Source: Runella defluvii (GTDB lineage Bacteria; Bacteroidota; Bacteroidia; Cytophagales; Spirosomataceae). Taken from it: 64,000 nucleotides of DNA. Of the stretch, positions 51,557 through 59,882 are shown one piece after another. A program made the position numbers and the translations under genes. The stretch spans positions 1 through 64,000 of the forward strand of contig NZ_JACIBY010000003.1 of the NCBI RefSeq assembly GCF_014195535.1, read 5' to 3'. How positions within the stretch are numbered: the stretch's first letter is position 1; each line of letters opens with the position of its first letter. Below the pieces are notes generated by a model. The model had not been told where the DNA came from. It ran no database searches and was given only the letters and a program-made list of their open reading frames with translations.

Positions 51557-52675
51557 ATGAAAAAACTATTCCTGCCTTTACTACTTCTATCTGGAGTGTT
51601 GGGGGCCCAAAACGTCTCCAAAATCGACTCAGGTGCCATTGACGGGGCGCGTTACCGCATTCTTTTTCCCGAAAATTGGAAAGGAAAACTCGTCATGTAC
51701 GCCCACGGCTACGAATTTATGGGTTCAAAGCCGCGCCAAAGTCAAGACCCTGCTTGGCTCAAGCGAATGACTCCTTTTTTGGAACGGGGCTATGCCGTAG
51801 CCGCTTCGGATTATAAAATTCAGGGGTTGGCGTTGGTGCAAGGAGTGGACGATACCGAAGCTTTGCGCCAGTATTTTGTCAAAACGTACGGACAACCTGA
51901 TTCCACCTTTATGGCGGGGCATTCGATGGGAGGAGGAATTACGTTAGCGACCCTCGAAAATTTTGGTCAAAACTACCAAGGCGGGTTGCCCATGTGCCCG
52001 TTGGCGGGAAGAATTTACCTCCAAACCCGCAAGGAGTTTGATATGTTTGCGACGTTCAACGGCCTTTTTCCTGGCATTGCGACCTCATTGCACGAGATTT
52101 TTGATGTCTCAAAATCGAAGGAGCCTATGCCCATGTTTGCGGCATTTCGAAAAGCAGCCATCATGAAAAAAGCCATTTTTGCTAAGGATTCATTACTTGC
52201 CGTGGAATTTGCCAAACACTTTGACATGAAGCCCGACGACCTTGCCTTTGCGTTGGCATTTGGTGAGGGAGTTTTGCGGGACGTTGCTCAAAAAGCAGGA
52301 GGAAATCCGTACGACAATACCAATACCGTTTATGGCCGTTTTCCTAATGCGCTAGAAGTCAATCAAAAAGCTGAACGATTAGCAGCTACCGTTAGTCAGA
52401 ATACGTTATTTGATAAATACGACCGCACGGGCAACATCAACAAACCTGCGTTGGCATTGCATACCATGTACGACCAGTTGATTCCTGCCGATTTGGCGAT
52501 TGCGAGTTACGAAAATATGCTTCAAAAACAGGGAAAACAGGCTTATTTTACCGTAAAATATACCAATGGACAAGGCCATTGCAATTTTACCGATAAGCAA
52601 ACGGGACAAGCGTTTGACGAGTTAAGAGCTTGGGTGAAATCAGGGCAAAAAGCAAAAGCGGGCTTTGTGGAGTAG
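51557..52675 (+). CDS. exported alpha/beta hydrolase, possible feruloyl/cinnamoyl esterase
   Basis: 372 residues. A signal peptide (LFLPLLLLSGVLGAQ) exports it. YRILFPENWKGKLVMYAHGY is the first strand and oxyanion region; the nucleophile is S123 in GHSMGG; the acid is probably in HTMYDQLIPADLA and the histidine in GQGHCNFT. The insertion between them (IYLQTRKEFDMFATFNGLFP and onward) forms a helical lid. In this operon it could release hydroxycinnamates from plant esters before uptake; sequence alone does not prove that. The ATG at 51557 gives the signal peptide. Confidence 0.72.
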   Translation: MKKLFLPLLLLSGVLGAQNVSKIDSGAIDGARYRILFPENWKGKLVMYAHGYEFMGSKPRQSQDPAWLKRMTPFLERGYAVAASDYKIQGLALVQGVDDTEALRQYFVKTYGQPDSTFMAGHSMGGGITLATLENFGQNYQGGLPMCPLAGRIYLQTRKEFDMFATFNGLFPGIATSLHEIFDVSKSKEPMPMFAAFRKAAIMKKAIFAKDSLLAVEFAKHFDMKPDDLAFALAFGEGVLRDVAQKAGGNPYDNTNTVYGRFPNALEVNQKAERLAATVSQNTLFDKYDRTGNINKPALALHTMYDQLIPADLAIASYENMLQKQGKQAYFTVKYTNGQGHCNFTDKQTGQAFDELRAWVKSGQKAKAGFVE

Positions 52676-52741
52676 CGTTATTTGTTAATCATTACTGAAT
52701 TATCAGTGATTGATATTCAGAGGTTTTTGGCCTAATTATGT

Positions 52742-54034
52742 ATGAACCCAAATCAGGAACTTTTATTACGCCCTATGTCACGTTTTCAGTGGCTGATGGT
52801 AGCGATTTGTTTTATTTTAAATTTCAATGATGGCATCGACGTACTGATTGTCTCCTTTTCCAGCACCGAAATCATCAAAGAATGGGGACTTTCCAAGGTC
52901 GAAATGGGCTATATTTTCAGTGCGGGCTTGGCGGGGATGACGTTAGGCTGTTTTTTGATTGCACCCTTGGCCGACAAACACGGACGCCGACGAATTTTCC
53001 TCATTTCAGTTGGGATGATTACGATTGGTATGTTTGGGGTTGGTTTTGGGCATCAATATAACTTGATGCTCCTGTTTCGCTTCATAACGGGGCTGGGCAT
53101 TGGCGGTATTTTACCTACCATGGCGGCAACCGCTGCCGAGTTTTCTAATCAAAAATACCGAGATTTCAACGTAGGATTAGTACAAGCAGGCTGGCCGATT
53201 GGGGCAATCTTGACGGGGCTTTTTTGTGCAAAATACATTCCTGTGTACGGCTGGCATACGGCCTTTTTGGTGGCAGGGGGCATTTCATTGCTGATGTGGT
53301 TATTGGTGTATTTTTACATGACCGATTCCATTGACTACATGCTACAAAATCCAACTACGGATACGTTACCTTCCGTTAATCGACTGCTGAAACGAATGGG
53401 GCTTCCGAACTTAGAAGCGCTGCCTGTTGTCGTCAAAAATCAAGAAAACGTGGGTGTAAAAGCGTTGTTTTTGCCTCATTATAAGGATAGTACCATCAAA
53501 GTGTGGGTGGCGGCATTCTTTGGTTTTCTAACACTTTATACCCTGATGAGTTGGGTGCCGACCATCGCCAAAGATTCAGGTTTGCCGTTTGAATTGGCAA
53601 CTTGGGTGGGAATTATGCTCAACATTGGGGCCGCTTTTGGGTCGGCCTCGGTAGGTGGGATTGGTAGCCGATTGGGACTTCGTCAAACCATCTTGATGTT
53701 TATGCTAATCGCCTTTGGGGTAATGCAAGTCTATGCGTTTTCAACCCTTACGACGGGGTTGATTTTTGGTTTGGTACTCCTGATTGGCTTTTTTGTGCAA
53801 GGTGGTTTCAACGGCATTTGGCCAACGCTATCCCGCCTCTACGACACTCACCTTCGCGCCACAGGTGTCGGATATACCGTTGGAATAGGCCGAGTAGGTG
53901 CCATTTTGGGGCCACTTCTTTTTGGCTATTTTTCCGACGCTGGCATGAGCATTAATGCCTTGTTTGTGGCATTTTCTATTCCATTGCTGGTCATGGGTGG
54001 GTGTATTTGGTCTATAAAGTCTGATAAGCTATAA
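52742..54034 (+). CDS. MFS aromatic acid:H+ symporter (AAHS family)
   Basis: 430-residue 12-segment permease. FNDGIDVLIVSFSSTEIIKE carries the charged residue in the first membrane segment typical of AAHS; APLADKHGRRRIFL is motif A; GLGIGGILPTMAATAAEFS is the family signature after segment 4. PcaK and CouT, which import aromatic acids, are of this family. In this operon it probably imports hydroxycinnamate. An 11-bp gap separates it from the alcohol dehydrogenase gene. Confidence 0.87.
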   Translation: MNPNQELLLRPMSRFQWLMVAICFILNFNDGIDVLIVSFSSTEIIKEWGLSKVEMGYIFSAGLAGMTLGCFLIAPLADKHGRRRIFLISVGMITIGMFGVGFGHQYNLMLLFRFITGLGIGGILPTMAATAAEFSNQKYRDFNVGLVQAGWPIGAILTGLFCAKYIPVYGWHTAFLVAGGISLLMWLLVYFYMTDSIDYMLQNPTTDTLPSVNRLLKRMGLPNLEALPVVVKNQENVGVKALFLPHYKDSTIKVWVAAFFGFLTLYTLMSWVPTIAKDSGLPFELATWVGIMLNIGAAFGSASVGGIGSRLGLRQTILMFMLIAFGVMQVYAFSTLTTGLIFGLVLLIGFFVQGGFNGIWPTLSRLYDTHLRATGVGYTVGIGRVGAILGPLLFGYFSDAGMSINALFVAFSIPLLVMGGCIWSIKSDKL

Positions 54035-54045
54035 TTGAAATACAA

Positions 54046-55041
54046 ATGCAAGCAGCATTTTTAGAAGAACCGAGAAAAATTGTTCATCGCGCCATTGATA
54101 CTCCCGAGCCCAAAGCGGGTGAGGTTCGGATAAAACTCACCAACGTAGGGATTTGTGGGTCTGACGTTCATTTGTTTATGGGGCATCGAACGCTAGCCAA
54201 ACCTACCGTAATTGGGCACGAGGGGCTGGGATATATTGATAAAATTGGAGAAAAAGTGGAGGGCAGACAAGTAGGAGAACGGGTGGTAGTGGAACCCAAC
54301 ATTCCGTGCCATCGATGTAGATACTGCCAAAGTGGACGAGGAAATATTTGTGTCAATAAGCGGGTTGTTGGACTACTTGAACATGGTTGTTTTGCCGAAT
54401 ATGTGTGCATTCCTTCGGAGTTTGCGTGGGCCGTTCCCGACGATATTTCAGACCTTGACGCCGTTTGTATTGAGCCCATGGCCGTGGGGGTTCACGCCTT
54501 GTTTACTTCTTCTGCTAAGCCAGGCGATGCCATTGCCATTATCGGGTTAGGAGCGATAGGATTGTTGCTTAATCATTTAGCACTTCGATTGGGTTATCGG
54601 GTTCTGGTTACTGAAATTAACCCACAAAAATTACAAAAAGCTACGCAAGAGGGGGCAATTCCTATCAATGGTAATGCCGAAAAATTGCTTTCGATGTGGG
54701 TTGAAAATGAGGTAGTTGCGGTATTTGAATGTGCAGGTTCGGCTGCTACAGCGACGTTGGCGGCGTCGGCAGCACCGCGTGGTTCGGAAGTGGTGTTGGT
54801 GGGGTTATCAGAACGCCCTGCGGAGTTTACACCTCTACGGATAGCGCGCGAAGGAATTACGTTTGTCCCTTCGATTATATACCATCATCCCACTGATTTT
54901 AAACGAACTATCCGATTGATTCAGCGAAAAGTGGTTACTCCCAGCAACATCATTTCAAGTTTTGCTCCGCTGAATGAACTCCAAAAAGCGTTGGAAAAAG
55001 CTGCTAGCGGGGACGAAAGCAAGATTGTAGTAACCGTGTGA
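54046..55041 (+). CDS. zinc-dependent alcohol dehydrogenase family protein
   Basis: 331-residue medium-chain dehydrogenase. Catalytic zinc ligands are C in VGICGSDVH and H/E in IGHEGLGY; the structural zinc site is CHRCRYCQSGRGNIC. The NAD(P) fold begins IAIIGLGAIGLLLNHLALRL. The overall form is that of threonine/sorbitol-type dehydrogenases. Co-transcribed with the aromatic permease, it may oxidise an aryl alcohol such as coniferyl or p-coumaryl alcohol, feeding the pathway from above (inference). Confidence 0.85.
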   Translation: MQAAFLEEPRKIVHRAIDTPEPKAGEVRIKLTNVGICGSDVHLFMGHRTLAKPTVIGHEGLGYIDKIGEKVEGRQVGERVVVEPNIPCHRCRYCQSGRGNICVNKRVVGLLEHGCFAEYVCIPSEFAWAVPDDISDLDAVCIEPMAVGVHALFTSSAKPGDAIAIIGLGAIGLLLNHLALRLGYRVLVTEINPQKLQKATQEGAIPINGNAEKLLSMWVENEVVAVFECAGSAATATLAASAAPRGSEVVLVGLSERPAEFTPLRIAREGITFVPSIIYHHPTDFKRTIRLIQRKVVTPSNIISSFAPLNELQKALEKAASGDESKIVVTV

Positions 55042-55042
55042 C

Positions 55043-55167
55043 CGTGCTGAGGGTTTCTCATAGCTCGATAAGTTAGTGTCGAATGTAGAGTGCAGAGTGT
55101 CGAATTCTCGTGCAAAGGGTTTCTCAAAACCCGATTTTATCGTGCAGAGGGTTGCTTACAACCCGAC
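55043..55167. repeat. three 27-nt hairpin repeats upstream of the GH3 gene
   Basis: Units at 55043-55069, 55109-55135 and 55141-55167 share the plan CGTGCnnAGGGTTnCTnnn then ACCCGAn. Units 2 and 3 fold as GGGTTT/AAACCC-like stems; unit 1 is degenerate in its right arm. Two more copies follow the GH3 gene. The rest of the gap to 55316 is AT-rich with a small palindrome at 55280. Confidence 0.75.
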
Positions 55168-55279
55168 TTTTTAGTAGAATAAACTCGTCGAGCCGATTGC
55201 CCCATCTGCCGATTCTTCCCCCCGAATCATGGATTTACCAACTACAAAATTGTGCTTTTTGGAGAATATAAACTATCAT

Positions 55280-55296
55280 TGTATCGAAATGATACA
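55280..55296. promoter_or_regulatory. small palindrome before the GH3 gene
   Basis: TGTATCGAAATGATACA is a 6-bp inverted repeat around GAAAT, 20 bases before the ATG at 55317; it is a plausible operator. Confidence 0.4.
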
Positions 55297-55316
55297 TTCA
55301 AATTGACCTAACAACA

Positions 55317-57614
55317 ATGAATAAAATTACCCTTTCAGGTTGCTTATTTTTAGGCATCATTACCACTGCTTTTACCCAACAAAAATGGACTGAAACTACA
55401 CAAGGCGGAGTAACGATTGTAAAAAATCAGGGTGGTCAAACCCTTGGTTATTCCCCAATGTCTGGGGTAAAGCTGTTGACAGTTAATGGCTTTGCTTTTA
55501 AAGATTTAAACAAAAACGGTAAGCTAGATGCTTACGAAGACTGGCGGTTATCCTACGCCGAACGGGCCAAAGATTTGGCCTCAAAATTGACCGTAGAGCA
55601 AATCGCTGGATTGATGCTGTACTCTTCGCATCAGTCGATTCCTGCCCGCGCTGGTGGGTATTTTTCGGGGACGTACAACGGAAAGCCGTTTAAAACGGGA
55701 GAAACTGACCCAACGGACCTGACCGACCAGCAAAAGAAATTTTTGGCCGACGATAACCTCCGACACGTGTTGATTACGACCGTTCAAAGTCCTGAAATTG
55801 CGGCCAAATGGAACAACAAAATGCAGGCGTTTTGTGAAAGTGTCGGACTGGGTATTCCTGCCAACAACAGTTCTGACCCGCGCCATGGTACGCGTTCGCG
55901 TGCTGAGTACGACGCGGCATCGGGAGGTGAGATTTCGATGTGGCCAAGTTCGTTAGGAATGGCAGCTACATTTGACCCCATGCTGGTTGAAAAATTCGGC
56001 AAAATCGCGGCGGCTGAATACCGCGCTTTGGGTATCACCACCGCACTTTCGCCCCAAGTTGATATTGCTACCGAGCCTCGCTGGTCGCGTTTCAATGGTA
56101 CTTTTGGCGAAAGTCCGCTACTTTCTGCTGCTTTGGGACAAGCCTACTGTGAAGGTTTTCAGTCGGCCGATTGGGGCTTGATGAGCGTCAATGCCATGGT
56201 AAAGCACTGGCCAGGAGGCGGTTCGGGCGAGGCGGGTAGAGATGCCCACTACGCCAATGGAAAATTTGCGGTGTATCCTGGCAATAATTTCGACGCCCAT
56301 TTGATACCGTTTACCGAGGGAGCGTTTAAGTTGAAAGGAAAAACCAAAATGGCGTCGGCGGTCATGCCTTACTACACCATCTCGTGGAACCAAGACAAGA
56401 AAAACCACGAGAACGTGGCCAATAATTACAATAAATACCTCATTACGGACTTGCTTCGTACCAAATACGGCTACGACGGCGTGGTGTGTACCGACTGGAA
56501 TGTAACCAAACTGCACACGTCGATGGACTCGTTTATGGACGGAAAATCGTGGGGTGTTGAAAACCTAACGTTGGCCGAACTACACTATAAAGCCTTGATG
56601 GCGGGGGTTGATCAATATGGGGGCGTCAATGATATGAAACCTATTTTGGACGCGTATCAATTGGGCATAAAAGAACACGGGGAGGCCAAAATCAGGGCAC
56701 GGATGGAGCAATCGGCAGTGCGTTTGTTGAAAAATATACTCCAAGTGGGGGTGTTCGAAAACCCTTATCTAAACCCAGAAGAGACGAAAGCAACAGTCGG
56801 TAAGCCTGAGTTTATGAAAGCAGGCTACGAAGCACAATTGAAGTCAATTGTGTTGTTGAAAAACCACGGACAAGCCTTGCCGATTACCTCCAAAAAGACA
56901 GTGTACGTACCCAAACGTTTTGTGGCCGCAAGCCGCAATTTCTTAGGAATGGAAACGCCCGCTTCAGAAGATTATCCTGTGAATATGGAGATAGTCAAAA
57001 AGTACTTTAATGTCACCGATAATGCCGACGAGGCCGATTTTGCCCTTGTTTTTATCGAAAATCCAAAGGCAAACATTGGGTATGACAAAGAAGATGTAAC
57101 CAAAGGAGGAAATGGCTACATCCCCATTAGTTTGCAGTACAATGACTATACGGCTACCGATGCCCGCGAAGTGAGTATTGCGGGAGGCGATGCGTTAGAA
57201 AACTTTACGAATCGTTCGTACAAGGGAAAAACGGTAAAAACGCCCAACAACACTGATATGAAATTGGTACAAGATACCAAAACGAAGATGAAAGGAAAAC
57301 CTGTGATTGTGTCGGTAAATACTACCAATCCGATGTTGTTTTCGGAGATTGAGCCTGCGGCAAGTGCCATCTTGTTGAGTTTTGGAGTGCAAGACCAAGC
57401 CATCATTGAAACCATTGCGGGCAAATCAGAGCCGTCGGCGTTGTTGCCAATGCAAATGCCGTTGGACATGAAGACCGTCGAAAAACAGGCAGAAGACGTT
57501 CCGTACGATTTGACTTGCCACAAAGATACCGATGGAAACGTCTATAATTTTGGTTTTGGATTAAATTGGAAAGGGGTAATGAAAGATACCCGCGTGACGA
57601 AGTTTAGAAAATAG
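55317..57614 (+). CDS. exported glycoside hydrolase family 3 protein
   Basis: 765-residue GH3 enzyme (beta-glucosidase/beta-xylosidase type) with a signal peptide ending near TTAFTQQ. The N-terminal barrel holds PANNSSDPRHGTRSRAEYDA, LSPQVDIATEPRWSRFNGTF, MVKHWPGGGSGEAGRDAHY and the nucleophile aspartate in GVVCTDWNV. The second sandwich domain starts near SIVLLKNHGQALP. It also has LLTVNGFAFKDLNKNGKLDAYEDW at the N-terminus, which matches a calcium-type DxNxNGxxDxxED loop. It acts on beta-linked sugars in the periplasm or outside. Flanked on both sides by the same hairpin repeats. Confidence 0.9.
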   Translation: MNKITLSGCLFLGIITTAFTQQKWTETTQGGVTIVKNQGGQTLGYSPMSGVKLLTVNGFAFKDLNKNGKLDAYEDWRLSYAERAKDLASKLTVEQIAGLMLYSSHQSIPARAGGYFSGTYNGKPFKTGETDPTDLTDQQKKFLADDNLRHVLITTVQSPEIAAKWNNKMQAFCESVGLGIPANNSSDPRHGTRSRAEYDAASGGEISMWPSSLGMAATFDPMLVEKFGKIAAAEYRALGITTALSPQVDIATEPRWSRFNGTFGESPLLSAALGQAYCEGFQSADWGLMSVNAMVKHWPGGGSGEAGRDAHYANGKFAVYPGNNFDAHLIPFTEGAFKLKGKTKMASAVMPYYTISWNQDKKNHENVANNYNKYLITDLLRTKYGYDGVVCTDWNVTKLHTSMDSFMDGKSWGVENLTLAELHYKALMAGVDQYGGVNDMKPILDAYQLGIKEHGEAKIRARMEQSAVRLLKNILQVGVFENPYLNPEETKATVGKPEFMKAGYEAQLKSIVLLKNHGQALPITSKKTVYVPKRFVAASRNFLGMETPASEDYPVNMEIVKKYFNVTDNADEADFALVFIENPKANIGYDKEDVTKGGNGYIPISLQYNDYTATDAREVSIAGGDALENFTNRSYKGKTVKTPNNTDMKLVQDTKTKMKGKPVIVSVNTTNPMLFSEIEPAASAILLSFGVQDQAIIETIAGKSEPSALLPMQMPLDMKTVEKQAEDVPYDLTCHKDTDGNVYNFGFGLNWKGVMKDTRVTKFRK

Positions 57615-57629
57615 CCCTTCGTGCACCTT

Positions 57630-57689
57630 CGTGCCAAGGGTTGCTCACAACCCGCTTGAAGTGTGTAGCGGGTTGCTCAACAACCCGCC
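57630..57689. repeat. two hairpin repeats downstream of the GH3 gene
   Basis: 57630-57656 begins CGTGCCAAGGGTTGCTCACA, matching the units at 55043-55167. 57669-57687 (CGGGTTGCTCAACAACCCG) is a second, tighter hairpin of the same family. Confidence 0.75.
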
Positions 57690-57758
57690 CAATACGAAAA
57701 AGTAAAAAGCAAACGATTTTACAAAAAGCGTTCAGTACCTTGTTTAAAAAGGAGTATA

Positions 57759-57870
57759 ACGCAGATTAAAATTCAACGCGGATTGGCGCAGATAAGCTCA
57801 TTAGCCGAATTAATCACCCAAAATCTGCGGTTATCTGCGGTTTTAGAATCAGCGTAAATCTGCGGGTAAA
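57759..57870. repeat. dispersed palindromic intergenic repeat (CGCAGATT family), copy 2
   Basis: It begins AACGCAGATTAAAATTC and ends AATCTGCGGGTAAA, with GATTGGCGCAGAT and several ATCTGCGG words inside. It matches the element at 2551-2668 in plan and in shared words. Confidence 0.75.
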
Positions 57871-58041
57871 TTATAAAGAAACTTAATAAACAACGTATTC
57901 CGTTTGAAATGAATTTCAGGCTGAACGCTTTTTGCCTATTAGATTCACTGGCCATTTTTTCCTTTTCACGTTTATTTACCTTCGTGGTTTGAATAAGAAA
58001 TGACACATTTCAGTTATTAGCGTAAAGCTTGATATTTCACA

Positions 58042-59016
58042 ATGACGAAAAAAAGATTTGTGTGGGGAATCGCCTTGTTTGTGGCATCGTTTGTCAATTT
58101 CCCCATCGTTTTTATCAACCTTCCTCGATTGAACCGTCCCATTGTTCAATTGGATATTTTTTTGCAGGTAGCGTTCAGTGTTGCCTTTGCAATGGGTTTT
58201 ATTCAATGGATTTATGAAGCAACGAAGAAAAACGAAGGGCTAACTAAGCAGTGGGTAGGAGCGGGGGCTATACTAGTGGCATATAGTGTTGGGTTGACAT
58301 TAGCCAATTATTTTATCATTGGTTTGCCCCTCAAAACGGGAGGGACGGTCGTGGTTCGCGGCGTATTGATGGCAATTATTGCTTACTTTTTTAGCCGTTT
58401 TATGACCGAAGCGGAGAAAAAAAATGAGGTTTTGCTGGAAAACGAACAGCTTAAACACGAAAATGTATTGGTTCAACTTAACTCCCTTAAAAACCAACTC
58501 AACCCGCATTTTTTGTTTAATTCTCTCAATACCCTCAGCTGGCTTATCAACGAAGACAAAGCCAAAAGTCAGCGTTATTTACAGAAACTTTCGCAAGTAC
58601 TTCGGTATTCGTTGACGATGCAAGAGCAGTCGCTGGTGAGCCTCAAAGAAGAAATGGATTTGGTGGATAGCTACATTTTTCTCTTACAAATGCGGTTTGG
58701 TGATAACCTCAAAATTTGTAAGAACGTGGATGAGCAGGCTTCCGTCAAAATCCCACCTCTTTCGATTCAACTTTTGATTGAAAATGCCATCAAACACAAC
58801 GTCATTTCGTCGGCGTTGCCCTTGAGTATTTTTGTTGATTATCAGTCGGATAGTAAGAGTTTGTTGGTGCGAAATTCGTTGAATCTGAGGCCAAATTCGG
58901 CGGGGACGGGTATTGGGCTAGCTAACCTCAACCAACGGTTTAAATTGTTGACTCACCGTGAAATCGAAATCAAACAAGGGGAGGAATTTTGTGTTGTTTT
59001 ACCATTAATACCATGA
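58042..59016 (+). CDS. LytS/YehU-type sensor histidine kinase
   Basis: 324 residues. About four membrane segments lie in residues 1-125, then a coiled coil and the His_kinase domain with phosphorylated H156 in NQLNPHFLFNSLNTL and a C-terminal HATPase (LLIENAIKHNV, GIGLANLNQRF). It senses through its membrane part and pairs with the LytTR regulator that overlaps it by 4 bp. Confidence 0.9.
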   Translation: MTKKRFVWGIALFVASFVNFPIVFINLPRLNRPIVQLDIFLQVAFSVAFAMGFIQWIYEATKKNEGLTKQWVGAGAILVAYSVGLTLANYFIIGLPLKTGGTVVVRGVLMAIIAYFFSRFMTEAEKKNEVLLENEQLKHENVLVQLNSLKNQLNPHFLFNSLNTLSWLINEDKAKSQRYLQKLSQVLRYSLTMQEQSLVSLKEEMDLVDSYIFLLQMRFGDNLKICKNVDEQASVKIPPLSIQLLIENAIKHNVISSALPLSIFVDYQSDSKSLLVRNSLNLRPNSAGTGIGLANLNQRFKLLTHREIEIKQGEEFCVVLPLIP

Positions 59017-59768
59017 AGATAGTCATTGTGGAAGATGAGCCAGCGGCGGCAAGTCAATTGAAGTTTTTGTTACGAGAAATAGGCGTGGAAGACCCCGTCG
59101 AAATTGTCATTGAAAGCGTAGAAGAAGGTATCAAATGGTTTACGTCCCATCCCAGTCCCGACTTAGTTTTCTCGGACATTCAGCTAGCCGATGGAATTTC
59201 GTTTGACATCTATGAGCAAGTGCAGCTCAACACGCCTATCATTTTTACGACGGCCTTTGATGAATACGCCATTCGGGCATTTAAGCACAACAGTGTAGAT
59301 TATTTGTTGAAACCTATCGACGAAGACTCGTTGCGTTTTTCGATTGAGAAGTTTCAAAACCAGCAGTTGATGCAACAAGAACGCCTGAACGAACTGATTC
59401 AGAAGCAAGTGTTTATGCCCAAAGCCTATCGCAAAAGCTTTTTAGTAAAATTTAGAGATAAGCTCTTGCCCATTAAGACCGAAGAATTTGCTTACTTTTT
59501 TATTGACAATGGACTGGTGTACGGTCAATTGTATGACGGACGTAAACTGGTGGTTGACTTTAAATTGGAGGATTTGGAAGGGCAGCTTGACCCCGCAGAA
59601 TTTACCCGCGCCAATCGTCAATACATTCTCTCGCGGGAAAGTATAATCGAAATTGAATCGCACTTTAATAGCCGAGTCAACGTAAAAGTTCAACCCGAAG
59701 CGAGTTTTTCGATTATCATCAGCAAAGAAAAAGTGACGCCTTTTAAGCGATGGTTTGAACAAAATTAA
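59013..59768 (+). CDS. LytTR-type response regulator
   Basis: 251 residues: a receiver domain (KIVIVEDEPAAASQL, phospho-acceptor D55 in VFSDIQLADG, K in YLLKPI) and a C-terminal LytTR DNA-binding domain (AYFFIDNGLVYGQLYDGRKL, FTRANRQYILSRESIIEIES, TPFKRWFEQN). It is translationally coupled to the LytS-type kinase (ATGA). The ATG at 59013 is the family start; the frame opens 24 bases earlier. The downstream DUF3500/HupE/TonB genes are possible targets. Confidence 0.92.
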   Translation: MKIVIVEDEPAAASQLKFLLREIGVEDPVEIVIESVEEGIKWFTSHPSPDLVFSDIQLADGISFDIYEQVQLNTPIIFTTAFDEYAIRAFKHNSVDYLLKPIDEDSLRFSIEKFQNQQLMQQERLNELIQKQVFMPKAYRKSFLVKFRDKLLPIKTEEFAYFFIDNGLVYGQLYDGRKLVVDFKLEDLEGQLDPAEFTRANRQYILSRESIIEIESHFNSRVNVKVQPEASFSIIISKEKVTPFKRWFEQN

Positions 59769-59882
59769 AGAACGACGATTCACCTCCATTTTTTTCCTTT
59801 TCACTTCCAAACCACCCATTTTTTTCAACATAGATTCCAAAACTTGCGTCTAACTAATTGAAACCAAATTCAATAAGTTAGT

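Larger units (their letters stand above)
57615..58041. other. 427-bp gap between the GH3 and LytS-type kinase genes
   Basis: I see no gene here. It contains two hairpin repeats (57630-57689), a CGCAGATT-type palindromic repeat (57759-57870) and about 170 bases of AT-rich sequence before the kinase start, which should include its promoter. Confidence 0.6.

Noticed and set aside
55043-55167. CRISPR-like array
   Set aside because: Only three irregularly spaced units with internal dyad symmetry and unequal spacers; they are hairpin repeats, and no cas genes are near.
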